A DNA stretch of 64,000 nucleotides, from contig JAFDYV010000004.1 of the NCBI GenBank assembly GCA_018267275.1, positions 558,001 to 622,000 on the forward strand, in the 5' to 3' direction. Each line of letters opens with the position of its first letter. The first letter of the stretch is position 1. A model generated the notes under the pieces. It saw only the letters and a list, made by a program, of their open reading frames with translations. It was not told where the DNA came from and made no database searches. Made by a program: the position numbers and the translations under genes. Positions 43,044-52,953 of the stretch are shown here, piece after piece. This DNA is from Bacteroidota bacterium (GTDB lineage Bacteria > Bacteroidota > Bacteroidia > Cytophagales > Cyclobacteriaceae).

Positions 43044-43385
43044 ATGCATGAGCTGTCATTGGTATTGAACATTATTGACATTGCCGAAGAGGAGGTGAAG
43101 AAAGCGCACGCCCATCGGGTAGATGCCATTGATTTGGAAGTAGGAAGTTTGGCGGGTGTTGAGATAGACGCGTTAAAGTTTTCGTGGGATGCGGCTGTGA
43201 AGGACACCGTCTTGGAAAAAGCAGAGCGCACCATCGACCAAGTGCAAGCCGTGGCGCGGTGCAGCAATTGTGGATGCGAATATTTGGTGCACGAGCCGTT
43301 TGAGCCCTGCCCCGCTTGCAACGAGGTGCTTGTAGAGTATTTGAAAGGAAAAGAATTGCGGGTTAAATCACTCGTAGTGTCATAA
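43044..43385 (+). CDS. hypA: Hydrogenase nickel incorporation protein HypA
   Basis: A 113-residue HypA. It starts with MHELS, giving the N-terminal Met-His-Glu nickel site. The zinc loop has two CxxC pairs (CSNCGC and CPACNE). It delivers nickel to the large subunit together with HypB. hypB follows after a 33-base spacer made of heptad repeats. Confidence 0.96.
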   Translation: MHELSLVLNIIDIAEEEVKKAHAHRVDAIDLEVGSLAGVEIDALKFSWDAAVKDTVLEKAERTIDQVQAVARCSNCGCEYLVHEPFEPCPACNEVLVEYLKGKELRVKSLVVS

Positions 43386-43415
43386 TCTGAAATCTGAAAT
43401 TTTAAATCTGAAATT
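43384..43415. repeat. Heptad-periodic spacer between hypA and hypB, word AATCTGA
   Basis: AATCTGA, AATCTGA, AATTTTA, AATCTGA, AATT in direct 7-base register, all in one orientation. It fills the gap and overlaps the end of the hypA stop codon (last base at 43385). Confidence 0.65.
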
Positions 43416-43418
43416 CTT

Positions 43419-44237
43419 ATGTGTGCAACCTGCGGATGCGACCAACCTGGCGGAGTGACCATTACCAAAGTAGGCGACCAAGTGTTTAAGCCAATTACGC
43501 CTTCGGCCATTCTACACCAACATCCCGCGCCAGCCGTGCAAGAGACGAAACGCATTGAATTGGAGCGTGATATCTTAGGGAAGAACAATCGTTCGGCAAA
43601 ACACAATCGCTTTCACTTTGAAGAGGCAGGTATCACCGCCTTGAACCTCGTCAGCTCGCCTGGCTCAGGTAAAACCACTTTGCTTGAAGCCACGCTGAAG
43701 ACCATCAAACACCAACAGCATTGTTACGTGATTGAAGGCGACCAGCAAACAACACATGATGCCGACCGCATTGCTGCTACGGGTTGTGAAGTGGTTCAAA
43801 TCAACACCGGCAAGGGCTGTCACCTCGATGCGGAAATGATTCACCGGGCCCTGCATCAATTGAATCCACAACCCCATGCGCTTGTCTTTATTGAAAACGT
43901 AGGAAATCTGGTTTGCCCCGCCATGTTTGACTTAGGGGAAAAAGCACGTGTAGCCATCATCAGTGTGACTGAAGGAGATGACAAGCCACTGAAATATCCT
44001 GACATGTTCGAATCGAGCCAGTTGTGCATTATTAACAAAATTGATTTGCTGCCTTACGTGAATTTTAGTGTTGCACGCGCCAAAGCGTTCGCACATCAAG
44101 TAAATCCCAAAATTGAATTTATTGAGCTTTCGGCTACCTCTGGCCAGGGCATGGACGAATGGTTGGCGTGGCTCAATAATTTGGTAAATGCCTCTCATCA
44201 AATGCAAACGGTAAATGCCTTTACCCATGAGGTATGA
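43419..44237 (+). CDS. hypB: Hydrogenase nickel-insertion GTPase HypB
   Basis: A 272-residue GTPase. The N-terminal MCATCGC carries the high-affinity nickel motif CxxCGC. There is no long His tract, so it is the non-storage type. Walker A is VSSPGSGKTTLLE near residue 79, and the metal site in the G domain includes NTGKGCHLDAEMI. NKxD reads INKIDLLPY. The stop overlaps the hypF start by 4 bases. Confidence 0.96.
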   Translation: MCATCGCDQPGGVTITKVGDQVFKPITPSAILHQHPAPAVQETKRIELERDILGKNNRSAKHNRFHFEEAGITALNLVSSPGSGKTTLLEATLKTIKHQQHCYVIEGDQQTTHDADRIAATGCEVVQINTGKGCHLDAEMIHRALHQLNPQPHALVFIENVGNLVCPAMFDLGEKARVAIISVTEGDDKPLKYPDMFESSQLCIINKIDLLPYVNFSVARAKAFAHQVNPKIEFIELSATSGQGMDEWLAWLNNLVNASHQMQTVNAFTHEV

Positions 44238-46546
44238 CAGCCTACCGTGTCCATATTGAAGGGCAAGTTCAGGGCGTGGGCTTCCGGCCGTATGTCCATC
44301 GGCTGGCCACCGAACTCGGATTGAAGGGATGGGTCAGCAACGGCACCGATGGTGTGCATATTGAAATTGAAGGCGAAGACCGCAGGGTTAAAATGTTTGT
44401 GCAAGCAGTGGTGCGCAATGCTCCCCAAAGTGCACGCATCACACGACACTCCGTGTTTGAATCTAGCATCAAATACCATCAATCATTTAACATCCGCGAA
44501 AGCAGCAAACAAGGCGACCCCGATTTACTGATTACGCCTGACCTGGCCATGTGCCCTGATTGCAAACAAGAAATTTCCGCTGCAGACGACCGAAGGTATC
44601 AATACGCGTTTACTACCTGCACCAACTGTGGGCCTCGTTATTCCATCATCACCAATTTGCCGTACGACCGGACAGCCACCACCATGCAACCATTTGGCAT
44701 GTGCGAAGATTGTTATCACGAATATGAAACGAGTACCAATCGTAGATTTTACTCCCAAACCAACTCATGCCCAGCGTGCGCGATTACCCTATCGTTATGC
44801 GAGGCAAATGGCAAAGTCATCACGCAAGAATCAAAAGAAGTAATCGAGCGCACTGCATTACTCCTTGCAAAAGGTAAAATAATTGCGCTAAAAGGAATTG
44901 GTGGCTATCTGTTGCTGTGCAATGCCACTAACGAAAAGACGGTGCAACTGCTCCGTACCCGAAAACATCGCCCTACCAAACCATTTGCATTGTTATATCC
45001 TTCGTTGAGTGCCGTTCGCGCAGATGCATTCGTGTCTGCTGCGGAAGAAGAAAAACTCACAAGCTCAGAAGCGCCTATCGTTCTACTAACAACCAAACCC
45101 AGTCCAAAAATCGCATTGAGTGCCATCGCACCAAACTTGAACGAAATCGGTGTGATGCTGCCTTATACACCTCTGTTGCAATTGGTTGCGCAGGCATTTA
45201 ACCAGCCGCTTGTTGCCACCAGCGGCAATCAAAGTGGGTCACCTATTTTTTACGAAGATGAAAAAGCGTTTCAATATTTAGAAAAGATAGCTGACTACTT
45301 TGTTACCAATGACCGCGACATCGTGGTTCCGCAAGATGACAGTGTGGTACGGTTTACTAACGAAAATCAACCCATTGTGCTGCGCAGATCGCGCGGACTG
45401 GCGCCTACCTTTTTACCGCATCCATTTAAAGGCGGAGAGCAAGGTTGGCTTGCTATGGGTGGCGATTTGAAAAGTGCTTTTGCGTTGTTGCACCATACCA
45501 ATGCCTATGTCAGCCAATACCTTGGCGACTTGGAAAACTTTGAAACGCAGCAAAGTTTTGAACACACGTTGGAGCACTGGCAGCATCTTTTAAAAATAAA
45601 GCCGCGCCAAATTATCATCGATAGACACCCGAATTATTTTTCGTCTGCATTGGGGAAAAAACTGGGGCTGCAGTGGGGTGTGCCGGTTGTGGCGCTGCAA
45701 CATCACCGAGCACATTTTTATGCGGTGTTGGCTGAGAATGACTTACTCGCCACCGACAAACCCGTGCTGGGCGTGGTTTGGGATGGCACCGGCTGGGGCG
45801 AAGATGGCAGCATGTGGGGAGGGGAGTTTTTTGTATATGAGAATGGCGGCATGGAGCGTGTGTTGCACCTCGATTACTTTCAACACTTGATGGGTGACAA
45901 AATGGCTAAAGAGCCACGATTATCAGCGCTTGCATTGTGTAAAAATATAGTTGGCACCGATGAATTATTGCGACCCAAGTTCACATTGGCGGAATGGACA
46001 CTCTACAAAAAAATGATGGCGCAAAATAGCCCTGTGCGCACCAGCAGCATCGGTCGTTTGTTTGATGGTGTGGCGTGCTTGCTCGGCTTGTGCGATAAAA
46101 GTTCGTATGAAGGTGAAGCTGCGTTGTATCTGGAAGCGCTGGCCAGCAAAGCAACCGAAGAAAACGAGTTACCAAGATCGAGGTGGATGGGTGGCAAAGA
46201 TTTGAGTCTGCAGGCTGCGATGAGTCAACTTGTTGATGAAATCAAATTCGGGACGCCAAAAGAACTCATCGCTTATCATTTTCATAAAAGTTTGGTGAAT
46301 TGGATTGCAAAAGTTGCCTCTCGGCAAAACGTCCATCATCTGGCTTTCAGCGGAGGCGTATTTCAAAACGCGCTGTTGGTGCATCTCATTCAACAACAGT
46401 TAGGCGATCGTTATGAACTTTACTTTCATCAACAGCTTTCGCCTAATGATGAATGTCTTTCGGTGGGTCAACTGGCCTGGTGGCATCAGCAGAATCAAGT
46501 CAAACAAAAAACAACAAGCGCAAACTATGCGCTTCACCTCAACTGA
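44234..46546 (+). CDS. hypF: Carbamoyltransferase HypF
   Basis: A 770-residue multidomain protein. An acylphosphatase domain comes first (EGQVQGVGFRPYVHRLA), then two zinc-finger-like units (CPDCKQE, CTNCGPRYS, CEDCYHEY, CPACAI), a YrdC-like domain (about 190-380) and a Kae1-like domain with HHRAHFYAVLAE and VVWDGTGWGEDGSMWGGEF. It makes the carbamoyl adenylate that HypE turns into the cyanide ligand of the Fe centre. Confidence 0.96.
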   Translation: MTAYRVHIEGQVQGVGFRPYVHRLATELGLKGWVSNGTDGVHIEIEGEDRRVKMFVQAVVRNAPQSARITRHSVFESSIKYHQSFNIRESSKQGDPDLLITPDLAMCPDCKQEISAADDRRYQYAFTTCTNCGPRYSIITNLPYDRTATTMQPFGMCEDCYHEYETSTNRRFYSQTNSCPACAITLSLCEANGKVITQESKEVIERTALLLAKGKIIALKGIGGYLLLCNATNEKTVQLLRTRKHRPTKPFALLYPSLSAVRADAFVSAAEEEKLTSSEAPIVLLTTKPSPKIALSAIAPNLNEIGVMLPYTPLLQLVAQAFNQPLVATSGNQSGSPIFYEDEKAFQYLEKIADYFVTNDRDIVVPQDDSVVRFTNENQPIVLRRSRGLAPTFLPHPFKGGEQGWLAMGGDLKSAFALLHHTNAYVSQYLGDLENFETQQSFEHTLEHWQHLLKIKPRQIIIDRHPNYFSSALGKKLGLQWGVPVVALQHHRAHFYAVLAENDLLATDKPVLGVVWDGTGWGEDGSMWGGEFFVYENGGMERVLHLDYFQHLMGDKMAKEPRLSALALCKNIVGTDELLRPKFTLAEWTLYKKMMAQNSPVRTSSIGRLFDGVACLLGLCDKSSYEGEAALYLEALASKATEENELPRSRWMGGKDLSLQAAMSQLVDEIKFGTPKELIAYHFHKSLVNWIAKVASRQNVHHLAFSGGVFQNALLVHLIQQQLGDRYELYFHQQLSPNDECLSVGQLAWWHQQNQVKQKTTSANYALHLN

Positions 46547-46551
46547 ATGAT

Positions 46552-46815
46552 ATGTGCCTCGCCATCCCCGGAAAAGTAACGACCATTACCAAGCAATTGG
46601 ACGATACGTTTCGGTTTGCCAATGTCTCCTTTGGGGGAATTGTGAAAGAAGTAAATCTGTCGATGGTGCCTGAGGCGCGGATTGGCGACTACGTGCTGGT
46701 GCATGTGGGGGTCGCCATTAGTGTGGTAGACGAAGAAGAAGCGCGAAAAACATTTGAGTACATTCAAAAAATTGGAGAACTAGATGAATTGAAACACCTC
46801 ACCCACCCCAACTGA
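46552..46815 (+). CDS. hypC: Hydrogenase assembly chaperone HypC
   Basis: An 87-residue HypC starting MCLAIPGKV; the Cys at position 2 is the functional residue. A longer upstream frame overlaps hypF and is not the gene. It holds Fe(CN)2CO with HypD and transfers it to the large subunit. It sits 5 bases after hypF and 4 bases before hypD. Confidence 0.96.
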   Translation: MCLAIPGKVTTITKQLDDTFRFANVSFGGIVKEVNLSMVPEARIGDYVLVHVGVAISVVDEEEARKTFEYIQKIGELDELKHLTHPN

Positions 46816-46819
46816 CACT

Positions 46820-47929
46820 ATGAAGTATTTATCAGAATATCGCGATAGAGATTTGGTGCAGCAGTACCTGAGACAAATACATGTAGTGACCACGCACCCT
46901 TGGACGGTGATGGAAATTTGCGGTGGACAAACACACAGTTTGGTGAAGAATGGCATTCTGGAAATGTTACCAAAGCAAATCACGATGGTACATGGTCCCG
47001 GCTGCCCTGTATGCGTTACCCCGCTGGGTATTATTGATGAGGCGATTGAACTGGCATTGCGACAGAATGTGATCCTTTGCTCGTTTGGCGATATGCTGCG
47101 CGTGCCGGGGTCGAGCAAAAGTTTACTTGAGGCAAAAGCAATGGGGGGAGACGTGCGCATTGTTTATTCACCATTGCAAGCGGTGAAGTTGGCGCAAGAT
47201 AATCCTGACAAGGAAGTTGTTTTCTTTGCGGTTGGTTTTGAAACTACCGCACCTGCCAATGCTTTATCAGTGGTGCATGCGCAGAAGATGGGCGTCAGCA
47301 ACTACAGCATCCTTGCCTCGCACGTGTTGGTGCCACCAGCGATGGAGGCTATTTTGAGTGACCCTGAAAGTAAAATTGACGCGTTCTTAGCAGCAGGCCA
47401 TGTCTGCACCATCATGGGATTGTACGAGTACTTCCCGATTGCTGAAAAATATCGAGTGCCGATTGTGGTGACGGGATTTGAACCTGTTGATTTGCTACAA
47501 GGTATTTTGATGGCGGTGACACAATTGGAACGCGGTGAGGCAAAAGTAGAAAACCAATACGCGCGCGTGGTGCAGCGCGAGGGCAACAAGCTGGCCCAAG
47601 AAACCATTCATCAGGTATTTGACGTAAGCGACCGCGCGTGGCGAGGCATTGGCAGTATTCCAGCGAGCGGTTACGAAGTGAATGAAGTATACAAGCACTA
47701 CAATGCACGCACGAAATTTCAGTTAGCGATGAAAGATGTGCCGGAAAACTCTACATGCATTTCAGGCGCCATTATGAAGGGACTTAAAAAGCCTTTTCAA
47801 TGTTCCAACTTCGGTACGAAGTGCAAGCCAGAGCATCCACTCGGGGCACCGATGGTGAGCAGTGAAGGTGCGTGCGCTGCATATTATGCTTACGCGAATG
47901 AAAGTAACGTGTCGTTGCAAGAGACCTAA
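46820..47929 (+). CDS. hypD: Hydrogenase formation protein HypD
   Basis: A 369-residue HypD. Conserved motifs: [16 protein letters not shown] near residue 34, [11 protein letters not shown] near 61, and the C-terminal cluster-binding Cys set in [15 protein letters not shown] and [10 protein letters not shown]. It is the 4Fe-4S scaffold for building the Fe(CN)2CO group with HypC and HypE. Confidence 0.96.
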   Translation: MKYLSEYRDRDLVQQYLRQIHVVTTHPWTVMEICGGQTHSLVKNGILEMLPKQITMVHGPGCPVCVTPLGIIDEAIELALRQNVILCSFGDMLRVPGSSKSLLEAKAMGGDVRIVYSPLQAVKLAQDNPDKEVVFFAVGFETTAPANALSVVHAQKMGVSNYSILASHVLVPPAMEAILSDPESKIDAFLAAGHVCTIMGLYEYFPIAEKYRVPIVVTGFEPVDLLQGILMAVTQLERGEAKVENQYARVVQREGNKLAQETIHQVFDVSDRAWRGIGSIPASGYEVNEVYKHYNARTKFQLAMKDVPENSTCISGAIMKGLKKPFQCSNFGTKCKPEHPLGAPMVSSEGACAAYYAYANESNVSLQET

Positions 47930-47938
47930 GAAGTTATC

Positions 47939-49000
47939 ATGACTAGCACTGCAAAAAAGAAAATGACGCTTTACTGCCCCATGCCCCAAATGGATTTTGA
48001 TGTCATTACCATGGGTCATGGAAGTGGTGGCTTGCTCACGCATCGCTTGCTGCAGTCGGGTGTGTTTGATTTGTTTAAGAACGACCACCTCGACCAACAG
48101 CATGACGGAGCAATTTTCAACCTCTCTGGGCCAGTTGCGTTCTCGACCGATAGCTACGTCATCTCTCCCATTTTTTTTCGCGGAGGTAATATTGGTGAAC
48201 TCGCAGTCAATGGTTCGGTGAATGACTTGGCGATGTGTGGGGCCATTCCGAAATTTCTTTCACTCGCATTTATCTTGGAGGAAGGCTTGCGCATGGAAGA
48301 GTTTTGGGAAATCCTCGTGTCCATCAAAACTGCCAGCGAAGTTGCGGGCGTCCAAATCGTTACAGGTGATACGAAGGTAGTCGAGAAAGGGAAGGGCGAT
48401 AAAATATTTATTAACACAAGCGGTATTGGGGTCATCCATCCGCAAGCCAACATCTCGTTCAATCGCGTAAAGCCGGGCGACAAAATCATTGTCAGTGGCA
48501 ACATCGCCACTCATGGCGTGGCCATTCTCTCGCAGCGCAAAGGATTGGAATTTGAAACCAGTATGGAGAGCGACACTGCTCCGTTGAATGGCATCGTAAA
48601 AAACCTGCTTGATACTATCGGCACCGATGTTCACTTTATGCGCGATCCTACCCGTGGTGGCGTGGCCACGGTGATGAACGAAATGACCGGACAATGCAAG
48701 CTCGGCATCGATTTAACACAAAAAGATATTCCAACCTTAGAGGAAGTGGATGGAGCATGCGAGATGCTGGGTCTGGACCCATTATACGTTGCCAACGAAG
48801 GTATTTTCATTAGTGTAATAAAAGCCACTCGTGCTGATGAAGCATTGCAAACACTTCGCCAACATCCTCTAGGAAGAAATGCCGCCATTATTGGAGAAGT
48901 CACCGCCCAACACGCAGGCCAAGTCGTGCTGACCAGCAAAATTGGCGGCCGCAGGGTAGTCAACTACCTCACTGGCGAACAACTGCCAAGAATTTGTTAA
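47939..49000 (+). CDS. hypE: Hydrogenase maturation protein HypE
   Basis: A 353-residue PurM-like ATPase. GHGSGGLLTHRL is near residue 23, GAIFNLSGPVAFSTDSYVI near 50, and FMRDPTRGGVATVMNEM in the central region. The C-terminus ends in LPRIC; this last Cys receives the carbamoyl group from HypF and is dehydrated to thiocyanate. It completes the hyp operon. A 75-base gap separates it from the phosphate transporter gene. Confidence 0.96.
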   Translation: MTSTAKKKMTLYCPMPQMDFDVITMGHGSGGLLTHRLLQSGVFDLFKNDHLDQQHDGAIFNLSGPVAFSTDSYVISPIFFRGGNIGELAVNGSVNDLAMCGAIPKFLSLAFILEEGLRMEEFWEILVSIKTASEVAGVQIVTGDTKVVEKGKGDKIFINTSGIGVIHPQANISFNRVKPGDKIIVSGNIATHGVAILSQRKGLEFETSMESDTAPLNGIVKNLLDTIGTDVHFMRDPTRGGVATVMNEMTGQCKLGIDLTQKDIPTLEEVDGACEMLGLDPLYVANEGIFISVIKATRADEALQTLRQHPLGRNAAIIGEVTAQHAGQVVLTSKIGGRRVVNYLTGEQLPRIC

Positions 49001-49075
49001 CAGTAACATAACACGAATACTGACGAACCTCATGTGCTTTGCCACGCGAAGGAGACACCTTTGTAGGAAGCTATC

Positions 49076-51334
49076 ATGATAACGTTTCAAATCATCATCG
49101 GAATTTTGGTTGTGTTGGCAATTGCCGACTTGATTGTAGGCGTGAGCAACGATGCCGTTAACTTTCTCAATTCAGCGGTTGGTTCTAAAGCCGCTTCGTT
49201 CCGCACCATGCTCATCATCGCCAGTATTGGCGTAGCGGTCGGCACATTGTTTTCAAACGGGATGATGCAAATTGCCCGCAACGGCATCTTTCAACCGGAG
49301 TTCTTCACCTTCGATAAAGTGATGATAATTTTTTTGGCGGTGATGCTCACCGATGTGATTTTGTTGGACGTGTATAACACACTCGGCCTGCCCACGTCCA
49401 CCACCGTGTCGCTTATTTTCGAATTACTGGGCGCTTCATTCACTGTAGGCGTTTTGTACCTCATTGACCAACACCAACCCGTTTCGGGATTGAGCAATGT
49501 TATCAACCACAGGGGTGCGCTCATCATCATCGGGGGAATTTTCTTTTCAGTATTGGTCGCCTTTGTGGTGGGTAGCAGCGTTCACTTTTTCGCACGATTG
49601 ATTTTCACATTCAAATTAAAAAGAAGTCTGCGAGCCTTAGGCCCGGTGTTTACCGGTATTTCTGTCACGGTTATTTTTTATTTCTTGCTCATCAAAGGTC
49701 TTGAAGGCAGCACATTGGTGGGTGCAGAAGAGATAAAATGGGTCAGCAGCCACACACTTGAATTGTTATCGGCATCTCTTGTTTTGTTTTCGCTGATAAC
49801 CGCGGTGGCAATGCGTTTCTCTCGTTTTAATCCGCTGCGGATAATTGTCCTCCTTGGCACGTTCAGTCTTGCGATGGCATTTGCCGGAAACGATTTGGTC
49901 AACTTCATTGGCGTTTCAGTGGCAGCTTACTCTTCTTACTCCGCCTGGTCGGCAAGCGGTGTCAGTCCCGACCAATTCAACATGGGTGTGCTCAATGAGC
50001 AAGTAAGCACTCCATCCCTGTTCTTACTGGGCGCAGGTGTGATTATGGTGTTGACCCTTTGGCTGAGCGCAAAGAGCAGAAAAGTAACAGAGACTGAAGT
50101 TTCGTTGGGCAGGCAATCGGAAGGAGACGAAAAATTTCAGTCTTCGGCTTTATCGAGATGGTTGGTGGGGGGCGTGTTGTTTGTGGGCAACCATACCGTG
50201 CGTCACTTGCCCGAAGATTGGAAACAAAACCTGACCAACCGATTAAAGAAGCCTGTTGGAAAAAAACGAAAAGCAGATGACCCCTCGTTCGATTTATTGC
50301 GCGCTTCCGTGAACTTAATTGTGAGCAGTGCGCTCATCGCTTATGGCACATCCAATCGGCTACCGCTCTCCACCACGTTTGTCACATTTATGGTGGCGAT
50401 GGGCAGTTCGTTTGCCGATCAAGCTTGGGGCCGAGAAAGCGCAGTGTATCGAGTAAGCGGTGTGATTCAAGTTATCTCTGGTTGGCTGGCAACTGCACTC
50501 GTTGCTTTTGTTGGAAGCGCGTTGGTGGGATTGATTTTGTATTTCACCGAGTTTCCGGGGGTAGTAGTGATTTCGATTTTCACTTTTGGATTATTGGCAT
50601 ACAGCCAAATCCAGTTTAAGCGAACCGAAAAATCAAAGGCAGCTGACGACTTGACTACCATTGGGCAAACGTCCATAACATCTATCATGCAAAATGGCAA
50701 GTTGAAAGCGGCCGAAAACGTAAAGCAAGTTCAACGCTTGCTTGCGATATCGTTCAAATCGCTTTTGCTGGAAGAATCATCGCAACTGAAAGAGCAAAAA
50801 CGGCAAATGAAGAACCTGGCCAGCGACAACAAGAAGATGAGTGATAAAATCATCAAATACATTCGAAACGTAGAACCGAAAGACCTGCAAGCGGGTAGAT
50901 TGAACCTGCAGGTTTTTGATGTACTGCAAGACCTTTACCAAAGCGCTGACTTGATTGCCGATATCTGTCGCGAGCACGTGATGAACTACCACTCTCGCCC
51001 TTCCAAATCTTTTGAAAACATAATGGTGGAGTTGGAGAACAAATCAACTTTTTATTTTTCTGTTGTAGAGCAAGCCATAAAACAAATGGACTTCAATGAT
51101 CAAGAAAAAGAAATGGGCACATACGCAGATTTACGGGAATTCATTGCGGATTGTCTGGATGATCAAGTACGTGAAATTCAGCAAGGCGAGATTTCAAATC
51201 GATTAGCGCTGGTTCAAACCCGTATTCTGCTGGAGATGACCGATGTCATAGAAACATCGCACCAATTATATCAACTTTATCAAGCGTTTTCATCGTCTTA
51301 TAAAAATGAAATCCTACTCGCTACAAGCGTATGA
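49076..51334 (+). CDS. PiT-family phosphate transporter with long C-terminal domain
   Basis: A 752-residue protein. PiT signatures are seen in both halves: VGVSNDAVNFLNSAVGSKA near residue 23 and AFAGNDLVNFIGVSVAAYSS near 268, plus TSTTVSLIFELLGA and LSTTFVTFMVAMG. There are about ten or eleven membrane helices. The last 230 residues form a soluble helical region with coiled-coil character (LKEQKRQMKNLASDNKKMSD) like the PhoU-type tails of some PiT proteins. It takes up phosphate with H+ or Na+. Its end overlaps the next gene by 29 bases. Confidence 0.93.
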   Translation: MITFQIIIGILVVLAIADLIVGVSNDAVNFLNSAVGSKAASFRTMLIIASIGVAVGTLFSNGMMQIARNGIFQPEFFTFDKVMIIFLAVMLTDVILLDVYNTLGLPTSTTVSLIFELLGASFTVGVLYLIDQHQPVSGLSNVINHRGALIIIGGIFFSVLVAFVVGSSVHFFARLIFTFKLKRSLRALGPVFTGISVTVIFYFLLIKGLEGSTLVGAEEIKWVSSHTLELLSASLVLFSLITAVAMRFSRFNPLRIIVLLGTFSLAMAFAGNDLVNFIGVSVAAYSSYSAWSASGVSPDQFNMGVLNEQVSTPSLFLLGAGVIMVLTLWLSAKSRKVTETEVSLGRQSEGDEKFQSSALSRWLVGGVLFVGNHTVRHLPEDWKQNLTNRLKKPVGKKRKADDPSFDLLRASVNLIVSSALIAYGTSNRLPLSTTFVTFMVAMGSSFADQAWGRESAVYRVSGVIQVISGWLATALVAFVGSALVGLILYFTEFPGVVVISIFTFGLLAYSQIQFKRTEKSKAADDLTTIGQTSITSIMQNGKLKAAENVKQVQRLLAISFKSLLLEESSQLKEQKRQMKNLASDNKKMSDKIIKYIRNVEPKDLQAGRLNLQVFDVLQDLYQSADLIADICREHVMNYHSRPSKSFENIMVELENKSTFYFSVVEQAIKQMDFNDQEKEMGTYADLREFIADCLDDQVREIQQGEISNRLALVQTRILLEMTDVIETSHQLYQLYQAFSSSYKNEILLATSV

Positions 51335-52796
51335 TTACCAAAAGGTGCATGAGCAGCTCGATTTGTTAACGCAACAAATGGTGGCTGCTGAGAAAACATA
51401 CCACCGTCATGTAAAAGAAGCGCATCCAAATTTTCAAATCAGTGCGGTCAACTTATTGCACTACCTCGTGCTTCGAAGCACAGAGATTCGTGAGGTGCAA
51501 GACTTTTTGCATAAAGTCGGTCTATCATCACTTGCTAATTGTGAGAGCCATACCATGGCGCAAGTGCAAAATGTGGTGCGTTGGCTCAACCCCAATCAAG
51601 TCGGCCGGCCAGAAGTACCTTGCTCGTTTGAAGAAGCAGGTATGTTACGAAATCGCCACAGCGAAGAATTGTTGGGCATGCGGCCTTCTTCCGCGCGCCC
51701 GCACATCATGGTCACATTCAACGAGCAGATGGCACACGACCGATTGATGGTAGAAGAAATGCTGCACGCAGGTATGTCCGTAGCGCGCATCAACTGCGCA
51801 CACGATACACCCGAAGTTTGGGAGCAAATGATTGATGGTTTGAATCGGTCGATTTCAAAAACCGGAAGAAACTGCAAAGTATACATGGATTTGGCCGGCC
51901 CCAAAATTCGAGTGGCTGCGTTACCTGCCCAAATTGAGCGTGAGCAGGGTTTACCGTTGAGAGAAGACCAAGAGTTGCTGCTCTTGCCGGTAGACCAGTC
52001 AGAACAAATTTATGACACTACTCCTATTTGGGTAGAGCCCAGTTTGATTTTGAGCATGGTGAAACCAGGCGAGCATATCTTTTTTGATGACGGGAAATTT
52101 GAAGCGAAGGTGATGGAAGTAAACGGGCAATCCGCTCGCGTCCGCATCAAACGCATCTCTACCAAAAAACCGTTTCTCAAAGCTGAAAAAGGAATTAACC
52201 TGCCCGACACGGATTTAAAAATTCCACCGCTAACACCAGAAGATATTAGCAACATCCCGTTCATTTGCCAACATGCCGATATGGTCGGCTTTTCGTTTGT
52301 GAGCGAACCTGCCGATGTGGATACACTACGCACAGAACTCCGCAAACACGCTACTCGCAAAACCCCGGCAATTATTTTGAAAATCGAAAGACTTTCGGCC
52401 ATTCAAAATTTGCCCGCATTGTTGATGAAAGGCATGCAAGATGAATCGTTTGGTGTGATGATTGCGCGTGGAGATTTGGCAGTAGAAATCGGCTTTGAAC
52501 GTTTGAGTGAAATTCAAGAAGAAATTTTATGGATAAGTGAGGCGGCACATGTGCCAGTGATATGGGCTACGCAAGTATTAGAGACGATGAACAAGACGGG
52601 CTTTGCCACCCGCTCTGAGATCACGGATGCGGCTTTTGGCGGTATGGCGGAGTGTGTGATGCTGAACAAAGGCAAATACGTAACAAAGACCATCGCCACG
52701 CTCGATGATATTTTGAACCGCCAAGTTGCCCACGTTGATAAGAAGCGCTACATCTTGCGACCATTAGGGATTGCTCGGAATTTTTTGAAGTGGTGA
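51306..52796 (+). CDS. Pyruvate kinase-like protein, atypical
   Basis: A 496-residue protein. A helical N-terminal extension of about 130 residues is followed by the A and B domains of pyruvate kinase. Active-site parts present: RINCAHD (Arg161, Asn163), ILKIER (catalytic Lys region), MIARGDLAVEIGFE and WATQVLETM plus TRSEITDAAFGGMAE. The usual C-terminal regulatory domain is missing. The K+-site residues differ from rabbit enzyme (S76, T113, K114, E117 and T120 are Ala165, Leu196, Ala197, Lys200 and Val203), the pattern of K+-independent types. It is translationally coupled to the phosphate transporter by a 29-base overlap. It may be a catalytic kinase or a recruited paralogue. Confidence 0.88.
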   Translation: MKSYSLQAYDYQKVHEQLDLLTQQMVAAEKTYHRHVKEAHPNFQISAVNLLHYLVLRSTEIREVQDFLHKVGLSSLANCESHTMAQVQNVVRWLNPNQVGRPEVPCSFEEAGMLRNRHSEELLGMRPSSARPHIMVTFNEQMAHDRLMVEEMLHAGMSVARINCAHDTPEVWEQMIDGLNRSISKTGRNCKVYMDLAGPKIRVAALPAQIEREQGLPLREDQELLLLPVDQSEQIYDTTPIWVEPSLILSMVKPGEHIFFDDGKFEAKVMEVNGQSARVRIKRISTKKPFLKAEKGINLPDTDLKIPPLTPEDISNIPFICQHADMVGFSFVSEPADVDTLRTELRKHATRKTPAIILKIERLSAIQNLPALLMKGMQDESFGVMIARGDLAVEIGFERLSEIQEEILWISEAAHVPVIWATQVLETMNKTGFATRSEITDAAFGGMAECVMLNKGKYVTKTIATLDDILNRQVAHVDKKRYILRPLGIARNFLKW

Positions 52797-52953
52797 TCGA
52801 TGGGTATCTCACTCAAACCATCCTTCCTTTTTGTTGGAGATTGAATCGGTTTCGATGGAGACGATATTGAACATGCTATTCAAATCAAGCGAGAAACGGT
52901 TGTTCGATATAATTTTTTTGCTATATTGTATTGTCTAACCTAACCCCGGCTTT

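Noticed and set aside
42953..43606. 217-codon open frame on the minus strand opposite hypA and the start of hypB
   Set aside because: It lies wholly opposite well-supported genes with strong family motifs, and its translation has no recognisable domain.
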